Of a stretch of 64,000 bases of DNA, positions 28,584-37,471 are shown piece after piece; the stretch's first letter is position 1; every line of letters begins with the position of its first letter. Below the pieces are notes generated by a model that made no database searches, was not told where the DNA came from, and saw nothing but the letters and a program-made list of their open reading frames with translations. This DNA comes from Sanguibacter keddieii DSM 10542 (GTDB taxonomy: Bacteria; Actinomycetota; Actinomycetes; Actinomycetales; Cellulomonadaceae), in NCBI RefSeq assembly GCF_000024925.1, contig NC_013521.1:2418001-2482000 (forward strand). Reading direction: 5' to 3'. The position numbers were made by a program, and so were the translations under genes.

Positions 28584-29482
28584 ACCCGCGGCAGGACCTC
28601 GTAGGAGGAGCCGAGGGTGTGGGGACGACCAGGCTCGAGCACCACGGCGTGCTCCCCGACGTTCGCGGACTCGACGCAGACCATCTCGCGCCACTCCCCC
28701 GGGCCCATGTCCCGCATGCCCGCCGCGACCTCGGCACCCGGAGACCACACCACGGTGCTCTGCGACGAGCTCTTCGTGACCCGGACGGTCCGCGCCGCGT
28801 CCACCACCTGCACCGGACCCGACGTCCCGAGGTACACCCGGTCGACCTGGCCGCTCGGCACGAGCGGCGCCCCCTCAGGAGTGCGGTGCGGGTCCGTCCC
28901 GGCAGCGGCCGTCTTGTCGAGGTAGGCGACCTCCTCGAGGCCGTGCACCGCGGTCGCCTCGACGTCGAGCACGCGCAGGTAGGTGTGCTGCGCCTCCTCG
29001 AAGCGCACCGGCACGTCCCGGGTGCTCGTCACCGTGAGCGCGACGTCGAGCGTCCGCCCGACGCGCACCTCGTAGAGGGCGTCGAGTCCGGAGAGGTCCG
29101 CGAGCGCGGGGTCGGCCGGGGCCGCGAGCGCGAGACGGAGCACGGTGGTCTCGTGGTCGTCGTGAGCGCCGACGAGCGTCCACACCGTGCGCCGGGCGTA
29201 GCCGTGGGCCGGAGCCTCAGGATGGCCGTCCCGGGCACCGAACCACGGGAAGCAGATCGGGATGCCGCCACGGACCGGGACGCCGGGCTCGAAGGCGCTC
29301 GCCGAGCTCAGCCACAGCACGGGGTCCTCGCCGGCCGGGGTCCACGCCGTGACGTGCGCCCCCTGGAGGTAGACCTCTGCGGTGCCGTGGGCGTTGGCGA
29401 CGGTGAGCACCTCCAGGCCGGCGGGCGTCGTCCTCGACGTCACCGTCGGCGGGAGCGCGGGGGCTGTGCTGTCCGTGGTCAC
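28580..29482 (-). CDS. D-hexose-6-phosphate mutarotase / aldose-1-epimerase family
   Basis: 300-residue galactose-mutarotase-like beta-sandwich protein of the YeaD (hexose-6-phosphate epimerase) branch. Typical blocks are LQGAHVTAWTPAGEDPVLWL, VRGGIPICFPWFGARDGHPE, HGYARRTVWTL with the catalytic-type histidine, and EEAQHTYLRV. It interconverts anomers of glucose-6-phosphate-like sugars. GTG start has GGAGGACACC upstream. It is divergent from the AfsR-like gene and stands alone. Confidence 0.9.
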   Translation of the reverse strand: MTTDSTAPALPPTVTSRTTPAGLEVLTVANAHGTAEVYLQGAHVTAWTPAGEDPVLWLSSASAFEPGVPVRGGIPICFPWFGARDGHPEAPAHGYARRTVWTLVGAHDDHETTVLRLALAAPADPALADLSGLDALYEVRVGRTLDVALTVTSTRDVPVRFEEAQHTYLRVLDVEATAVHGLEEVAYLDKTAAAGTDPHRTPEGAPLVPSGQVDRVYLGTSGPVQVVDAARTVRVTKSSSQSTVVWSPGAEVAAGMRDMGPGEWREMVCVESANVGEHAVVLEPGRPHTLGSSYEVLPRV

Positions 29483-29567
29483 GGTGTCCTCCTGGACGCA
29501 GGGGTCCTGCGCGCCGTGTCGGGCCCGGCGCCAGGGTGGCGGCTCTCACCCTAGCGGCGCACCCTCC

Positions 29568-29573
29568 TAGACT
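29568..29573 (+). promoter_or_regulatory. -10 box of the AfsR-like regulator, probable leaderless transcript
   Basis: TAGACT is followed by TGCGCG and the GTG at 29580; no Shine-Dalgarno sequence. Confidence 0.55.
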
Positions 29574-29579
29574 TGCGCG

Positions 29580-32500
29580 GTGACCACCGCCCCTCCGCCG
29601 AGCACCACCGCTGCCGTGTACGTCACGGTGCTCGGGAGCACGGCCGTCGTCGGCCCAGGCTCTCGGGCCGAGGTCACCGGGCGGAGGCCCCGCGACCTCC
29701 TCCTCACCCTGGCGCTCGCGCGGGGGCGGTCTGTCTCCGCGGACCGGCTCGTGGGTGCGCTCTGGTCGGAGTCGGTCCCGCTGTCCCCGCGGGCGGCCCT
29801 GCACACCGTCGTCGCACGGCTCCGGGCCGTCGGGCCCGAGGTCGTCGTCTCGACCCCGCACGGGTATGCGCTGGGCGTGCCGAGCGACATCGACCTCGTC
29901 GAGTCGGCGACCCGCGAGGCAGGCGTGCTGATCGACGGAGGACGGCCTCAGGACGCGCTCGGTGTCGTGCGCGACGCGCGGGCCCGCTGCGGCTCCGACC
30001 AGCCGGTGCAGACCGAGGCCGAGGTCGAGGTCGACGAGGTCCGCAGCGCTCTGCTGCTCGCGGTCGACCGTGCCGAGCTCGGGGCGCTCGTCGCCCTGGG
30101 CGCTGGTGCCGAGGCGGTCGAGGTCGGCGAGTCGCTGTCGGCACGGCTCCCTGCCGACGAGGCCCTGCACCTCACGCTCATGCGGTGCTACGCCCGACTC
30201 GGGCGCACCAACGACGCGCTCCGCGTGTTCTCGCGGGTCCGGGACGCGGTCGCCGCAGAGCTCGGGAGCGCTCCCGGTGCCGCGCTGGTCCGGCTCAACA
30301 CCGAGCTCCTCCGCCAGCCGGACGAGCCGGTCCCAGACGGCCCGGGCCCGGCCGCCCCACCTCCCCTCTCCCACCCCTCACCCGTCTCTCCCACACCTCG
30401 GAGGCGCCGGTCGGTCGGCCTGCGCTCCGCCCCCACCCCGATGCTCGGTCGCACCGAGGAGGTCGAGGCCCTGCTCACCCTCCTCGGGTCGACGCGCCTG
30501 GTGACCCTGCTCGGCCCCGGAGGTCTGGGCAAGACCCGGACGGCCCAGGAGGCCGCCCGCCGCACGGACGCCGACGGGGTGCGCGTCGTGGTCGTCGAGC
30601 TCGCGAGCGTGCGGACCGACGACGACGTGGCGCTCGCGCTGGCCTCCGCGCTCGAGGTCCGCGACGAGGCGGGCGGACGGCGGATCAGCGACCGGCTCGT
30701 GCACTCCGACACCTCGACCCGCGTGGCCGAGCGGCTCGGCGAGGAGCCGACCGTGCTCGTCCTCGACAACTGCGAGCACGTCGTCGAGGGGGCGGCCGCG
30801 TGGGTCGCGGAGCTGCTCGGCTCGGTCGAGACCCTGTCGGTGCTCGCCACGAGCAGGTCGCCCCTGCTCGTGGGCGGCGAGCAGCTGGTCCGGCTGTCGC
30901 CGTTGTCAGCCGTCACCCCGCCCGACGGCGGCGCGGGCCCTGCCGTCGAGCTCTTCGAAGCACGTGCCCGAGCAGTGCGCCCCGATGCTGCGCTCCCGCG
31001 CGAGGTGGTCGTGCGGCTCTGCGAGCGCCTCGACGGGCTGCCTCTCGCCATCGAGCTGGCCGCGGCACGGGTGAGGAGCATGACGGTCGTCGAGGTCGAG
31101 CAGCGCCTGACACGGCGCTTCGAGCTCCTGACCGGCGGCGGGCGCACGGCCCCCGAGCGTCACCGCACCCTCGAGGCGGTCATCGGCTGGAGCTGGGAGC
31201 TGCTCTCCCTCGCCGAGCGGGCGCTGCTGCGGCGGACGTCGGTCTTCCCCTCGGGGTTCTCGGCACAGGCGGCGCAGACCGTCGCAGGGCTCCGCGACGT
31301 CGTGCGTACCGTCCCGGTGCCCGCGTCCGTGGACGGCACGGCCTCCGACGACGGCGCGCCCTCCGACGACGCGGTGACGGTCCAGACCCTCGACCTGCTG
31401 TCAGGTCTCGTCGACCAGTCGCTCCTCACTGTCCACGAGGACCCGGCCACCGGCGCGGCACGGTACCGCATGCTGGAGACCGTCCGGGAGTTCGGCGCGC
31501 TCCGGCTGCGGGAGTCCGACGAGACGCAGGCCGCCGAGGACGCGCTCTTCGTCTGGGCCGTGGAGCACAGCGAGCGGGAGTGGCCGTCGCTCACCGGGGC
31601 CGGCCAGGTGGCCGCCCTGGCGCGGGCTCGCCTCGAACAGGAGAACCTCGTGCACGTCCTGCGGCGGTCGACCGCCGCAGGACGTGGTGACGTGGTGATC
31701 ACGGTCTTCGGGCTGCTCGGTCTGTTCTGGACGCTCTCCGGGGCCCACTCCGACGTCGTGGCCAGCGCCCCCGAGGTGCTGTCCGCGAGCGCGCGGACGC
31801 CGGTACCCCCGGAGCGCGCCGGCACGGTCGCGCTCGCCCTCCTGGTGGTGCTCACGACGACCTTCACGACGCAGGAGCACGTCCGCCGGCGTGCGCTGCT
31901 GAGGCTGCGCGCGGTGCTCTGCTCGCCGGCCCCGCTGCCGGCCGTGGTGCGCGAGCTCGGCGCGGTCGCCGTCGAGGCCGTCGACCTGTCGGCCGCAGGG
32001 TCGGCGCTCGCGCGGGCGCGGCGGTCCGGCGACGGCTTCGTCGCCGCGGTCGCGTGCGTGGTGAGCGCACAGCTCGCGGAGAACGCAGGCGACCTGCTCC
32101 AGGCGCAGGAGCACGCCCTGGCGGGCTACGAGCTCGCGGTCGCCCGCCAGGAGACCTGGGGCGCGGCGTCGGCAGCGATGCTGCTCGGTCAGCTGGCGAG
32201 CGAGCAGGCACGTCCCGCGGAGGCGCTCGGCTGGCTCGCCCACGCCCGGGAGGGCATGGTGCTGCTCGAGGCGACCGCTGACCTGGACGAGGCCGCCTGG
32301 CTCGAGGCGTCGAGCCTCGTCGCGCTGGGCAGGGTGGAGGAGGCCGAGGTCCTGCTCGCCGGGCTGAGCGCGTCGACGGAGGACCCCGCCCGTCCCTCGT
32401 CGCACCAGGACGCCGAGAACGCCAGGGCGGTGCACCTGTCCGGACGGGCCGAGATCGCCTTCGTCTCCGGGGACCCGCTGGCTGCGCTGCGTCTGTACGG

Positions 32501-32975
32501 GCGCGCTCGTGACCACATGCGCGGGACCAGCTCCGGCAGGTCGCCGTGGTTCCTCGTCTTCGGGGCCAGCATCGTCTGCCTGGCCGTGCTCGGTGACGCC
32601 CAGGACCACCTCCGGCGCTCGGCGCCGAACCTGCGGGCCCGGACGGTGGCGCAGCAGCGGCTCTCACCCCGCTTCACCGACCACCCGATCCTCGGGACCG
32701 CGAGCCTGGCGCTGGGGGCCTACCTCGTGCACGAGGTAGCCCTCGGACGGGTCGAGGACGGGCTGCTGCTGCTCGCGGCCGCCGAGCGGCTCGGGTCGCG
32801 CCAGGACGTGCCCTCGCTGCTGCGGAGCACCCACGAGGACGCGGCCCGCCGGCTGCACGGCGACGCGGCGCTCGAGGCGGCCCGCTCGACGGTCCGTGCG
32901 GTGCCGGCGGACGGGCTGGTCGGGCTCGTGCTCGACGTGCTGCGCCGGGGGCCCTGGGAGCAGCGCCCCCGGTGA
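29580..32975 (+). CDS. AfsR/SARP-type transcriptional regulator with NB-ARC ATPase domain
   Basis: 1131 residues. Domains in order: OmpR-like winged helix (about 12-95), bacterial transcriptional activator domain (about 100-245, ending FSRVRDAVAAELGSAPGAAL), a Pro/Ser-rich linker, an NB-ARC-type ATPase (Walker A GPGGLGKTRTAQ at about 311, VLVLDNCEHV at about 392, LDGLPLAIELAAARVRS), a winged-helix segment, and a long helical C-terminus of about 450 residues that is probably TPR-like. The family activates secondary-metabolite or development genes. No biosynthetic cluster adjoins it; the nearest genes are convergent exporters. Target unknown. Confidence 0.87.
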   Translation: MTTAPPPSTTAAVYVTVLGSTAVVGPGSRAEVTGRRPRDLLLTLALARGRSVSADRLVGALWSESVPLSPRAALHTVVARLRAVGPEVVVSTPHGYALGVPSDIDLVESATREAGVLIDGGRPQDALGVVRDARARCGSDQPVQTEAEVEVDEVRSALLLAVDRAELGALVALGAGAEAVEVGESLSARLPADEALHLTLMRCYARLGRTNDALRVFSRVRDAVAAELGSAPGAALVRLNTELLRQPDEPVPDGPGPAAPPPLSHPSPVSPTPRRRRSVGLRSAPTPMLGRTEEVEALLTLLGSTRLVTLLGPGGLGKTRTAQEAARRTDADGVRVVVVELASVRTDDDVALALASALEVRDEAGGRRISDRLVHSDTSTRVAERLGEEPTVLVLDNCEHVVEGAAAWVAELLGSVETLSVLATSRSPLLVGGEQLVRLSPLSAVTPPDGGAGPAVELFEARARAVRPDAALPREVVVRLCERLDGLPLAIELAAARVRSMTVVEVEQRLTRRFELLTGGGRTAPERHRTLEAVIGWSWELLSLAERALLRRTSVFPSGFSAQAAQTVAGLRDVVRTVPVPASVDGTASDDGAPSDDAVTVQTLDLLSGLVDQSLLTVHEDPATGAARYRMLETVREFGALRLRESDETQAAEDALFVWAVEHSEREWPSLTGAGQVAALARARLEQENLVHVLRRSTAAGRGDVVITVFGLLGLFWTLSGAHSDVVASAPEVLSASARTPVPPERAGTVALALLVVLTTTFTTQEHVRRRALLRLRAVLCSPAPLPAVVRELGAVAVEAVDLSAAGSALARARRSGDGFVAAVACVVSAQLAENAGDLLQAQEHALAGYELAVARQETWGAASAAMLLGQLASEQARPAEALGWLAHAREGMVLLEATADLDEAAWLEASSLVALGRVEEAEVLLAGLSASTEDPARPSSHQDAENARAVHLSGRAEIAFVSGDPLAALRLYGRARDHMRGTSSGRSPWFLVFGASIVCLAVLGDAQDHLRRSAPNLRARTVAQQRLSPRFTDHPILGTASLALGAYLVHEVALGRVEDGLLLLAAAERLGSRQDVPSLLRSTHEDAARRLHGDAALEAARSTVRAVPADGLVGLVLDVLRRGPWEQRPR

Positions 32976-32997
32976 CCCCCGGGCGACAGGGGCGGGG

Positions 32998-33843
32998 TCA
33001 GACCTTGCGCATGTAGGCGCGGACGGCGAGCGGGGCGAAGACCGCGACGACGACCGCCGCTCCCCCCAGGGCCAGCAGCACCTCTCCGGTCGCGGTGCCG
33101 GTGTTCGCGAGCTCGCGCACCGCGGTCACGATGTGCGAGACGGGGTTGACGTTGACGAAGCCCTGCAGCCAGCCCGGCATCGTGTCGACCGGGACGAAGG
33201 CGTTCGAGAGGAACGTCAGGGGGAAGAGCACGAGGAACGAGATGCCCTGGACCGAGGACGCCGTCCGGCCGATCACCCCGAAGAACGCGAAGATCCAGCT
33301 GAGCGACCACGAGCACACGATGACCAGGAGACCGGCCAGCACCACCCCGCCGACCCCGCCGCCGGGCCGGTAGCCCATGACGAAGCCGACCGTGAAGGTG
33401 AGGGTCGTCGCGATGAGGTACCGCAGGGTGTCGGCGAGGAGGGCGCCGGCGAGCGGCGCGATCCGGGCGATGGGCAGCGACGTGAAGCGGTCGAAGACCC
33501 CCTTGTCCATGTCCTCGCGGAGCTGGACCCCTGTGACCACGGAGGTGGTGATGACGGTCTGGACGAGGATCCCCGGGATGATCACCGGGAGGTAGTCGGA
33601 GACGCTCCCGGAGATCGCCCCGCCGAAGATGTAGGTGAACATCACGGTGAAGATGATCGGCTGGAGGGTCACGTCGAAGAGCTGCTCGGGGGTGCGCCGG
33701 ACCTTGACGAGCCCCCGCCACGCCATGGCGAGGATGTTCGAGGCGGTCTGGTGCAGGCTCACGCGGCCGGACAGCTCTCGGTCGGCGCCGGGCACGATCA
33801 GGGTGGGCAGCGGTGTGGTCGTGGTCGGTGTGGTGGTGCTCAT
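32998..33843 (-). CDS. DrrB-type ABC exporter permease
   Basis: 281-residue ABC-2 permease of the daunorubicin-resistance (DrrB) type with about six membrane segments. Recognisable stretches are TPEQLFDVTLQPIIFTVMFT, REDMDKGVFDRFTSLPIAR and LFPLTFLSNAFVPVDTMPGW, the latter two typical of DrrB. ATG overlaps the stop of its ATPase gene. Substrate unknown; daunorubicin is only the family namesake. Confidence 0.92.
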   Translation of the reverse strand: MSTTTPTTTTPLPTLIVPGADRELSGRVSLHQTASNILAMAWRGLVKVRRTPEQLFDVTLQPIIFTVMFTYIFGGAISGSVSDYLPVIIPGILVQTVITTSVVTGVQLREDMDKGVFDRFTSLPIARIAPLAGALLADTLRYLIATTLTFTVGFVMGYRPGGGVGGVVLAGLLVIVCSWSLSWIFAFFGVIGRTASSVQGISFLVLFPLTFLSNAFVPVDTMPGWLQGFVNVNPVSHIVTAVRELANTGTATGEVLLALGGAAVVVAVFAPLAVRAYMRKV

Positions 33844-34877
33844 GCTCGGACCTCGTCTCGGGAGTCTCGGGGGGCGCCGACGGTCGGGTGGGCCGCGTCG
33901 TGGGGCGTGGGGGCCTCGGCCGGCTCGCCCTGGGCACCGTGCCCGGTGAGGGTGAGGAACACCTCGTCGAGCGTCGGGCGCGTCATGGAGATCTCGTCCA
34001 CCTCGACGGACGCGTCGCGGAGCCGCAGGAGCAGGTCCGTCACGGACGCGGGGTCGAGGACCGGCACCGTGAGCCGACGGCCGTCGCCGCCGCTCGTCGC
34101 CGGCTCGACGCCGAACACCTCGACCGCGCAGCGACGCGCGACGTCGAGCCGGTCCGGGTCGGCGACCCGCACCTGGAGGCTCTGCTGCCCCACGGAGGCC
34201 TTGAGCTCTTCGCTCGTGCCCTCGGCCACGACGCGACCGCGGTCGATCACGGCGATGCGGTCGGCGAGCTGGTCGGCCTCGTCGAGGTACTGGGTGGTGA
34301 GGAGCACCGTCGACCCGGAGGCGACGAGGCGGCGCAGCGTGTCCCACATCTGGGTGCGGGTCCGCGGGTCGAGCCCGGTGGTCGGCTCGTCGAGGAAGAT
34401 CAGCGGAGGCTGTGAGATGAGGCTCGCCGCGAGGTCGAGGCGACGCCGCATCCCCCCGGAGAACTGCTTGAGCGGACGGCCCGCGGCCTCGGTGAGGCTG
34501 AACTCCTCGAGCAGCTCGGCGGCCTTGGCCCGTGAGGCCACGCGGCTCAGCCCGGCCAGCCGGGAGAAGAGCACGAGGTTCTCCGTCGCGCTGAGCGTCT
34601 CGTCGACGGACGCGTACTGGCCGGTGACGCCGATGAGCTGGCGCACGCGGTGCGGGTCGGTGGCCACGTCGTGGCCGAAGACCGTCGCCGAGCCGCCGTC
34701 GGGGCGCAGCAGGGTGGCGAGCATGCGGATCACGGTGGTCTTGCCGGCGCCGTTCGGGCCGAGCACCCCGTACACGGTGCCGGTGCGCACCTGGAGGTCG
34801 ACGCCGTCGACGGCACGGGCGCTGCCGAAGGTCTTGACGAGGCCGTGCGCCTCGATCGCCCAGGGGGAGCTGGTCAT
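33840..34877 (-). CDS. DrrA-type ABC exporter ATPase
   Basis: 345-residue ATPase of the DrrA family. Walker A GPNGAGKTTVIRML, the DrrA-typical TGQYASVDETLSATENL, signature QFSGGMRRRLDLAASL, Walker B LIFLDEPTTGLDPRTR and TTQYLDEADQLADRI. The C-terminus TRPTLDEVFLTLTGHGAQ is followed by an acidic tail. AAGGAGACC precedes the ATG. It forms an exporter with the downstream permease. Confidence 0.94.
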   Translation of the reverse strand: MTSSPWAIEAHGLVKTFGSARAVDGVDLQVRTGTVYGVLGPNGAGKTTVIRMLATLLRPDGGSATVFGHDVATDPHRVRQLIGVTGQYASVDETLSATENLVLFSRLAGLSRVASRAKAAELLEEFSLTEAAGRPLKQFSGGMRRRLDLAASLISQPPLIFLDEPTTGLDPRTRTQMWDTLRRLVASGSTVLLTTQYLDEADQLADRIAVIDRGRVVAEGTSEELKASVGQQSLQVRVADPDRLDVARRCAVEVFGVEPATSGGDGRRLTVPVLDPASVTDLLLRLRDASVEVDEISMTRPTLDEVFLTLTGHGAQGEPAEAPTPHDAAHPTVGAPRDSRDEVRA

Positions 34878-34960
34878 GGTGGTCTCCTTCTGCGGCTCGG
34901 TGCGAGCCGCGCTCCCCTCATCGTGGGGCGGAGACCTTTCACGTCGCTGTCAGAGCCCTG

Positions 34961-36274
34961 TCACCCCTGCGGCACCGCCTTCACGACCCGCTCTGCGGTC
35001 TCGCCGAGCGCGGTCTCCGGGGTCTCGCGCTCGGCTGCCGCGAGCCGGCGCCACCCTGGGCGCAGGCTCAGCAGGAGGACACCGGCGACGGTGATGACCC
35101 CGAACATCACGACGGCCATGGTGACCGACGGGGTGCCGCCGAGCAGGCCGGTGACGGGCGCGATGCCGGCGCCCACGCCGAACTGCAGGGCCCCCACGAG
35201 GGCGGCAGCGCTCCCGGCACGGTGGGCGTTGCGCTCGAGCGCGATCGCGGGGACCGACGGCATGACGAAGCCGGCCGTCCCCAGGGTCAGCACGATCAGG
35301 GAGACGAGGACGGCGAGCCCGGCGCCCGCAGCGGCGGCCGCGTAGAGCGCCCCCGAGAGGACGAAGCCGGCCGCCACGGCTCCCGTGAGGATGGTGGTCG
35401 GGGCCACCCGGCCCACGAGGGCGCCGTTGATCTGGCTGCCGGCGGTGACGGACACGGCCCCGACGCCGAACAGCACCGCGTACGTCTGGGCGGAGAGGCC
35501 GAACTGCCCCTGGAGCACGAAGGTGGAGGCCGAGATGTAGGTGAACATCGCGGCCATGTAAAAGCCCGCGAGCAGCGCGAGGCCGAAGAACGACCAGTCG
35601 CGGACGAGGTCGGCGTAGGAGCGCAGCGCCTCCCCCAGCCCGCCCGTGCGACGACGCTCGACCGGCAGCGACTCCTCGAGGCGCAGCGCGACGACCACGA
35701 GCAGGATCGCGCCGACGACGGCCAGCGCGACGAACATGAGCCGCCAGGAGCCCAGGCGCAGGAACTGCGCGCCGAGGGTCGGGGCGAGGATCGGCGCGAC
35801 GCCGACCACGAGCATGAGCCGCGCGATGACCTTGCCGATCTGGAACCCGTGGAAGGTGTCACGGACCACCGCCATCGAGAGCACCATGCCTGCGGCGGCA
35901 GAGAGACCCTGCACGAACCGCAGCACGGTGAGCCACACGATGCCGTCGACGGCGACGATCGCGCTCGACGCGAGGACGTACACCGTGAGGGCCACGAGGA
36001 GCGGGGCGCGTCGCCCGACGGCGTCGGAGAGCGCACCGATGACCAGCTGGCCGATCGCGAGCCCCGCGAGGGTCGCGGTGAGCGTCAGCTGCACGCGGGA
36101 CTCGGTCGTGCCCATCTCCGCGACGATCTCGGGGAAGGCCGAGAGGTACAGGTCGATGGTGAGCGGCCCGATCGCGGTGAGCGCCGAGAGCAGCAGGACG
36201 AGACCAGCACTGATGCGGTCAGGGCGAGCGACGGCGGGGCGCGCAGCGGCGTGCGGTGGTGGTGTCGAGGGCAT
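34961..36274 (-). CDS. Bcr/CflA-family multidrug MFS transporter
   Basis: 437-residue, 12-helix major facilitator protein of the Bcr/CflA drug-resistance branch. Family markers are IGPLTIDLYLSAFPEI in helix 1, GQLVIGALSDAVGRRAPLL (motif A), LRFVQGLSAAAGMVLSMAVV and RDTFHGFQIGKVIARLMLVV. Exports small drugs or metabolites by proton exchange; some members export amino acids. GAGGTC just before the ATG serves as the ribosome-binding site. It lies 83 nt upstream of the DrrAB genes on the same strand. Confidence 0.9.
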   Translation of the reverse strand: MPSTPPPHAAARPAVARPDRISAGLVLLLSALTAIGPLTIDLYLSAFPEIVAEMGTTESRVQLTLTATLAGLAIGQLVIGALSDAVGRRAPLLVALTVYVLASSAIVAVDGIVWLTVLRFVQGLSAAAGMVLSMAVVRDTFHGFQIGKVIARLMLVVGVAPILAPTLGAQFLRLGSWRLMFVALAVVGAILLVVVALRLEESLPVERRRTGGLGEALRSYADLVRDWSFFGLALLAGFYMAAMFTYISASTFVLQGQFGLSAQTYAVLFGVGAVSVTAGSQINGALVGRVAPTTILTGAVAAGFVLSGALYAAAAAGAGLAVLVSLIVLTLGTAGFVMPSVPAIALERNAHRAGSAAALVGALQFGVGAGIAPVTGLLGGTPSVTMAVVMFGVITVAGVLLLSLRPGWRRLAAAERETPETALGETAERVVKAVPQG

Positions 36275-36289
36275 GACCTCGACAACCTC

Positions 36290-36808
36290 TCAGACCGGGC
36301 GTCCTGTTCCCGGAGACGCGACCTGACCACGTGCTGAGACGGACCGCCGGGCGCGGGGTCCTCGGAGCGCGAGGTCGACGCCGCACGCGAGGAGCGCGCC
36401 GACCGCCCCGAGCAGCAGGTCGGTCCACACGAAGGACGTGCCGAGCACGTACCGGACGGGCCACCACGCCTCGGCGAGCGCTGCCGGCACCCCGGTGGTC
36501 TGCGCGAGCTCGACCGCCCAGCAGACGGCCAGCGCGACCGCACCGACCCGCACGGGCTGCAGACGGGGCGCGAGGACCACCACGAGCAGGTAGACGAGCA
36601 CGGCGTAGAGGACGTCACCGGCGGCCGAGGCCACCGGTCCCCCGGCCAGGCCGCGGACGCCCAGACCCGTCGCGACCACCACCACCGCGACGAGCGCCGC
36701 GGTGGCGCGGCGACGAGCCGAAGGCGAGGCCGGAGGCGAGGCCGGGGCTGTTCCCGGCGGACGCTGCGGCGAGCGGTCGGGCTCCGTCGGCTCTGGGCCC
36801 GACGGCAC
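36290..36808 (-). CDS. DUF2809-family membrane protein
   Basis: 172-residue membrane protein. After a Pro-rich cytoplasmic start of about 35 residues there are four hydrophobic segments. The blocks GDVLYAVLVYLLVVVLAP, CWAVELAQTTGVPA and RYVLGTSFVWTDLLLGAVGAL match DUF2809. The GTG at 36808 lies two bases after the stop of the NUDIX gene, so the two are coupled. Function unknown. Last gene of the long minus-strand block. Confidence 0.78.
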   Translation of the reverse strand: MPSGPEPTEPDRSPQRPPGTAPASPPASPSARRRATAALVAVVVVATGLGVRGLAGGPVASAAGDVLYAVLVYLLVVVLAPRLQPVRVGAVALAVCWAVELAQTTGVPAALAEAWWPVRYVLGTSFVWTDLLLGAVGALLACGVDLALRGPRARRSVSARGQVASPGTGRPV

Positions 36809-36810
36809 CG

Positions 36811-37470
36811 TCAGTCCTGCGCCTGGCGTCGCTCGGGCCACGGCGCGTCGGCCGGGCGCAGGCTGGCCCACCCGCCGGCGCGCGAGGCGACCGCGGCGAG
36901 CACGCCGACCACGGCCGAGGGGTTGTGCAGATCACCGCGGAGCACCGCGTCGGCAGCCTCGTCGAGCGGGACCCAGCGCGGCTCGATGTCGCGCTCCTCG
37001 TCCTCGCGCACGTGGCGGTCGGCCTCGGGGACGGGGCTGAGGTCACGGGCGAGGAACACCCGCAGGGCCTCGTTGTTGCCGCCGGGGGTCGTGTAGTAGT
37101 CCACGAGGGTGTGCCAGCTGGCCGCGACGAGGTCGGCCTCCTCGGCGAGCTCGCGCGCTGCGCCGATCTGCGCGGCCTCCCCTGCGACGTCGAGGAGGCC
37201 GGCGGGCGGCTCCCACAGCTCGCGGCGGACCGGGTGACGGTACTGCCTGAGCAGCAGCACCCTGTCGTGGTCGTCGAGGACGACCACGGCGACGGCGCCG
37301 GGGTGGTCGACGTACTCGCGGTGCACCACGGAGTGGTCAAGGTCGACCTCGTCACGGACGAGGTCGAAGATCCGACCCTGCACGAGGACCTCGTGGCCGA
37401 GGACCTCTCGCGGTGCGAGCACGTCGACGACAGGCTCGGTGCTGCCTGCTCCCTGGGCGCCGTCGCTCAT
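36811..37470 (-). CDS. NUDIX hydrolase, ADP-ribose pyrophosphatase type
   Basis: 219-residue NUDIX protein. The box reads PAGLLDVAGEAAQIGAAREL followed by AEEADLV, i.e. E-X7-R-E-X2-E-E with the metal-binding glutamates intact. The upstream LLLRQYRHPVRRELWEPPAG is typical of ADP-ribose pyrophosphatases. It hydrolyses ADP-ribose to AMP and ribose-5-phosphate. It follows pyrG by one base, the same pairing as Rv1699-Rv1700 in mycobacteria. Confidence 0.9.
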   Translation of the reverse strand: MSDGAQGAGSTEPVVDVLAPREVLGHEVLVQGRIFDLVRDEVDLDHSVVHREYVDHPGAVAVVVLDDHDRVLLLRQYRHPVRRELWEPPAGLLDVAGEAAQIGAARELAEEADLVAASWHTLVDYYTTPGGNNEALRVFLARDLSPVPEADRHVREDEERDIEPRWVPLDEAADAVLRGDLHNPSAVVGVLAAVASRAGGWASLRPADAPWPERRQAQD

Positions 37471-37471
37471 G

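Noticed and set aside
33000-36300. Genomic island around the DrrAB and Bcr/CflA exporters
   Set aside because: No integrase, repeats, tRNA or change in base composition; gene style equals the surroundings.
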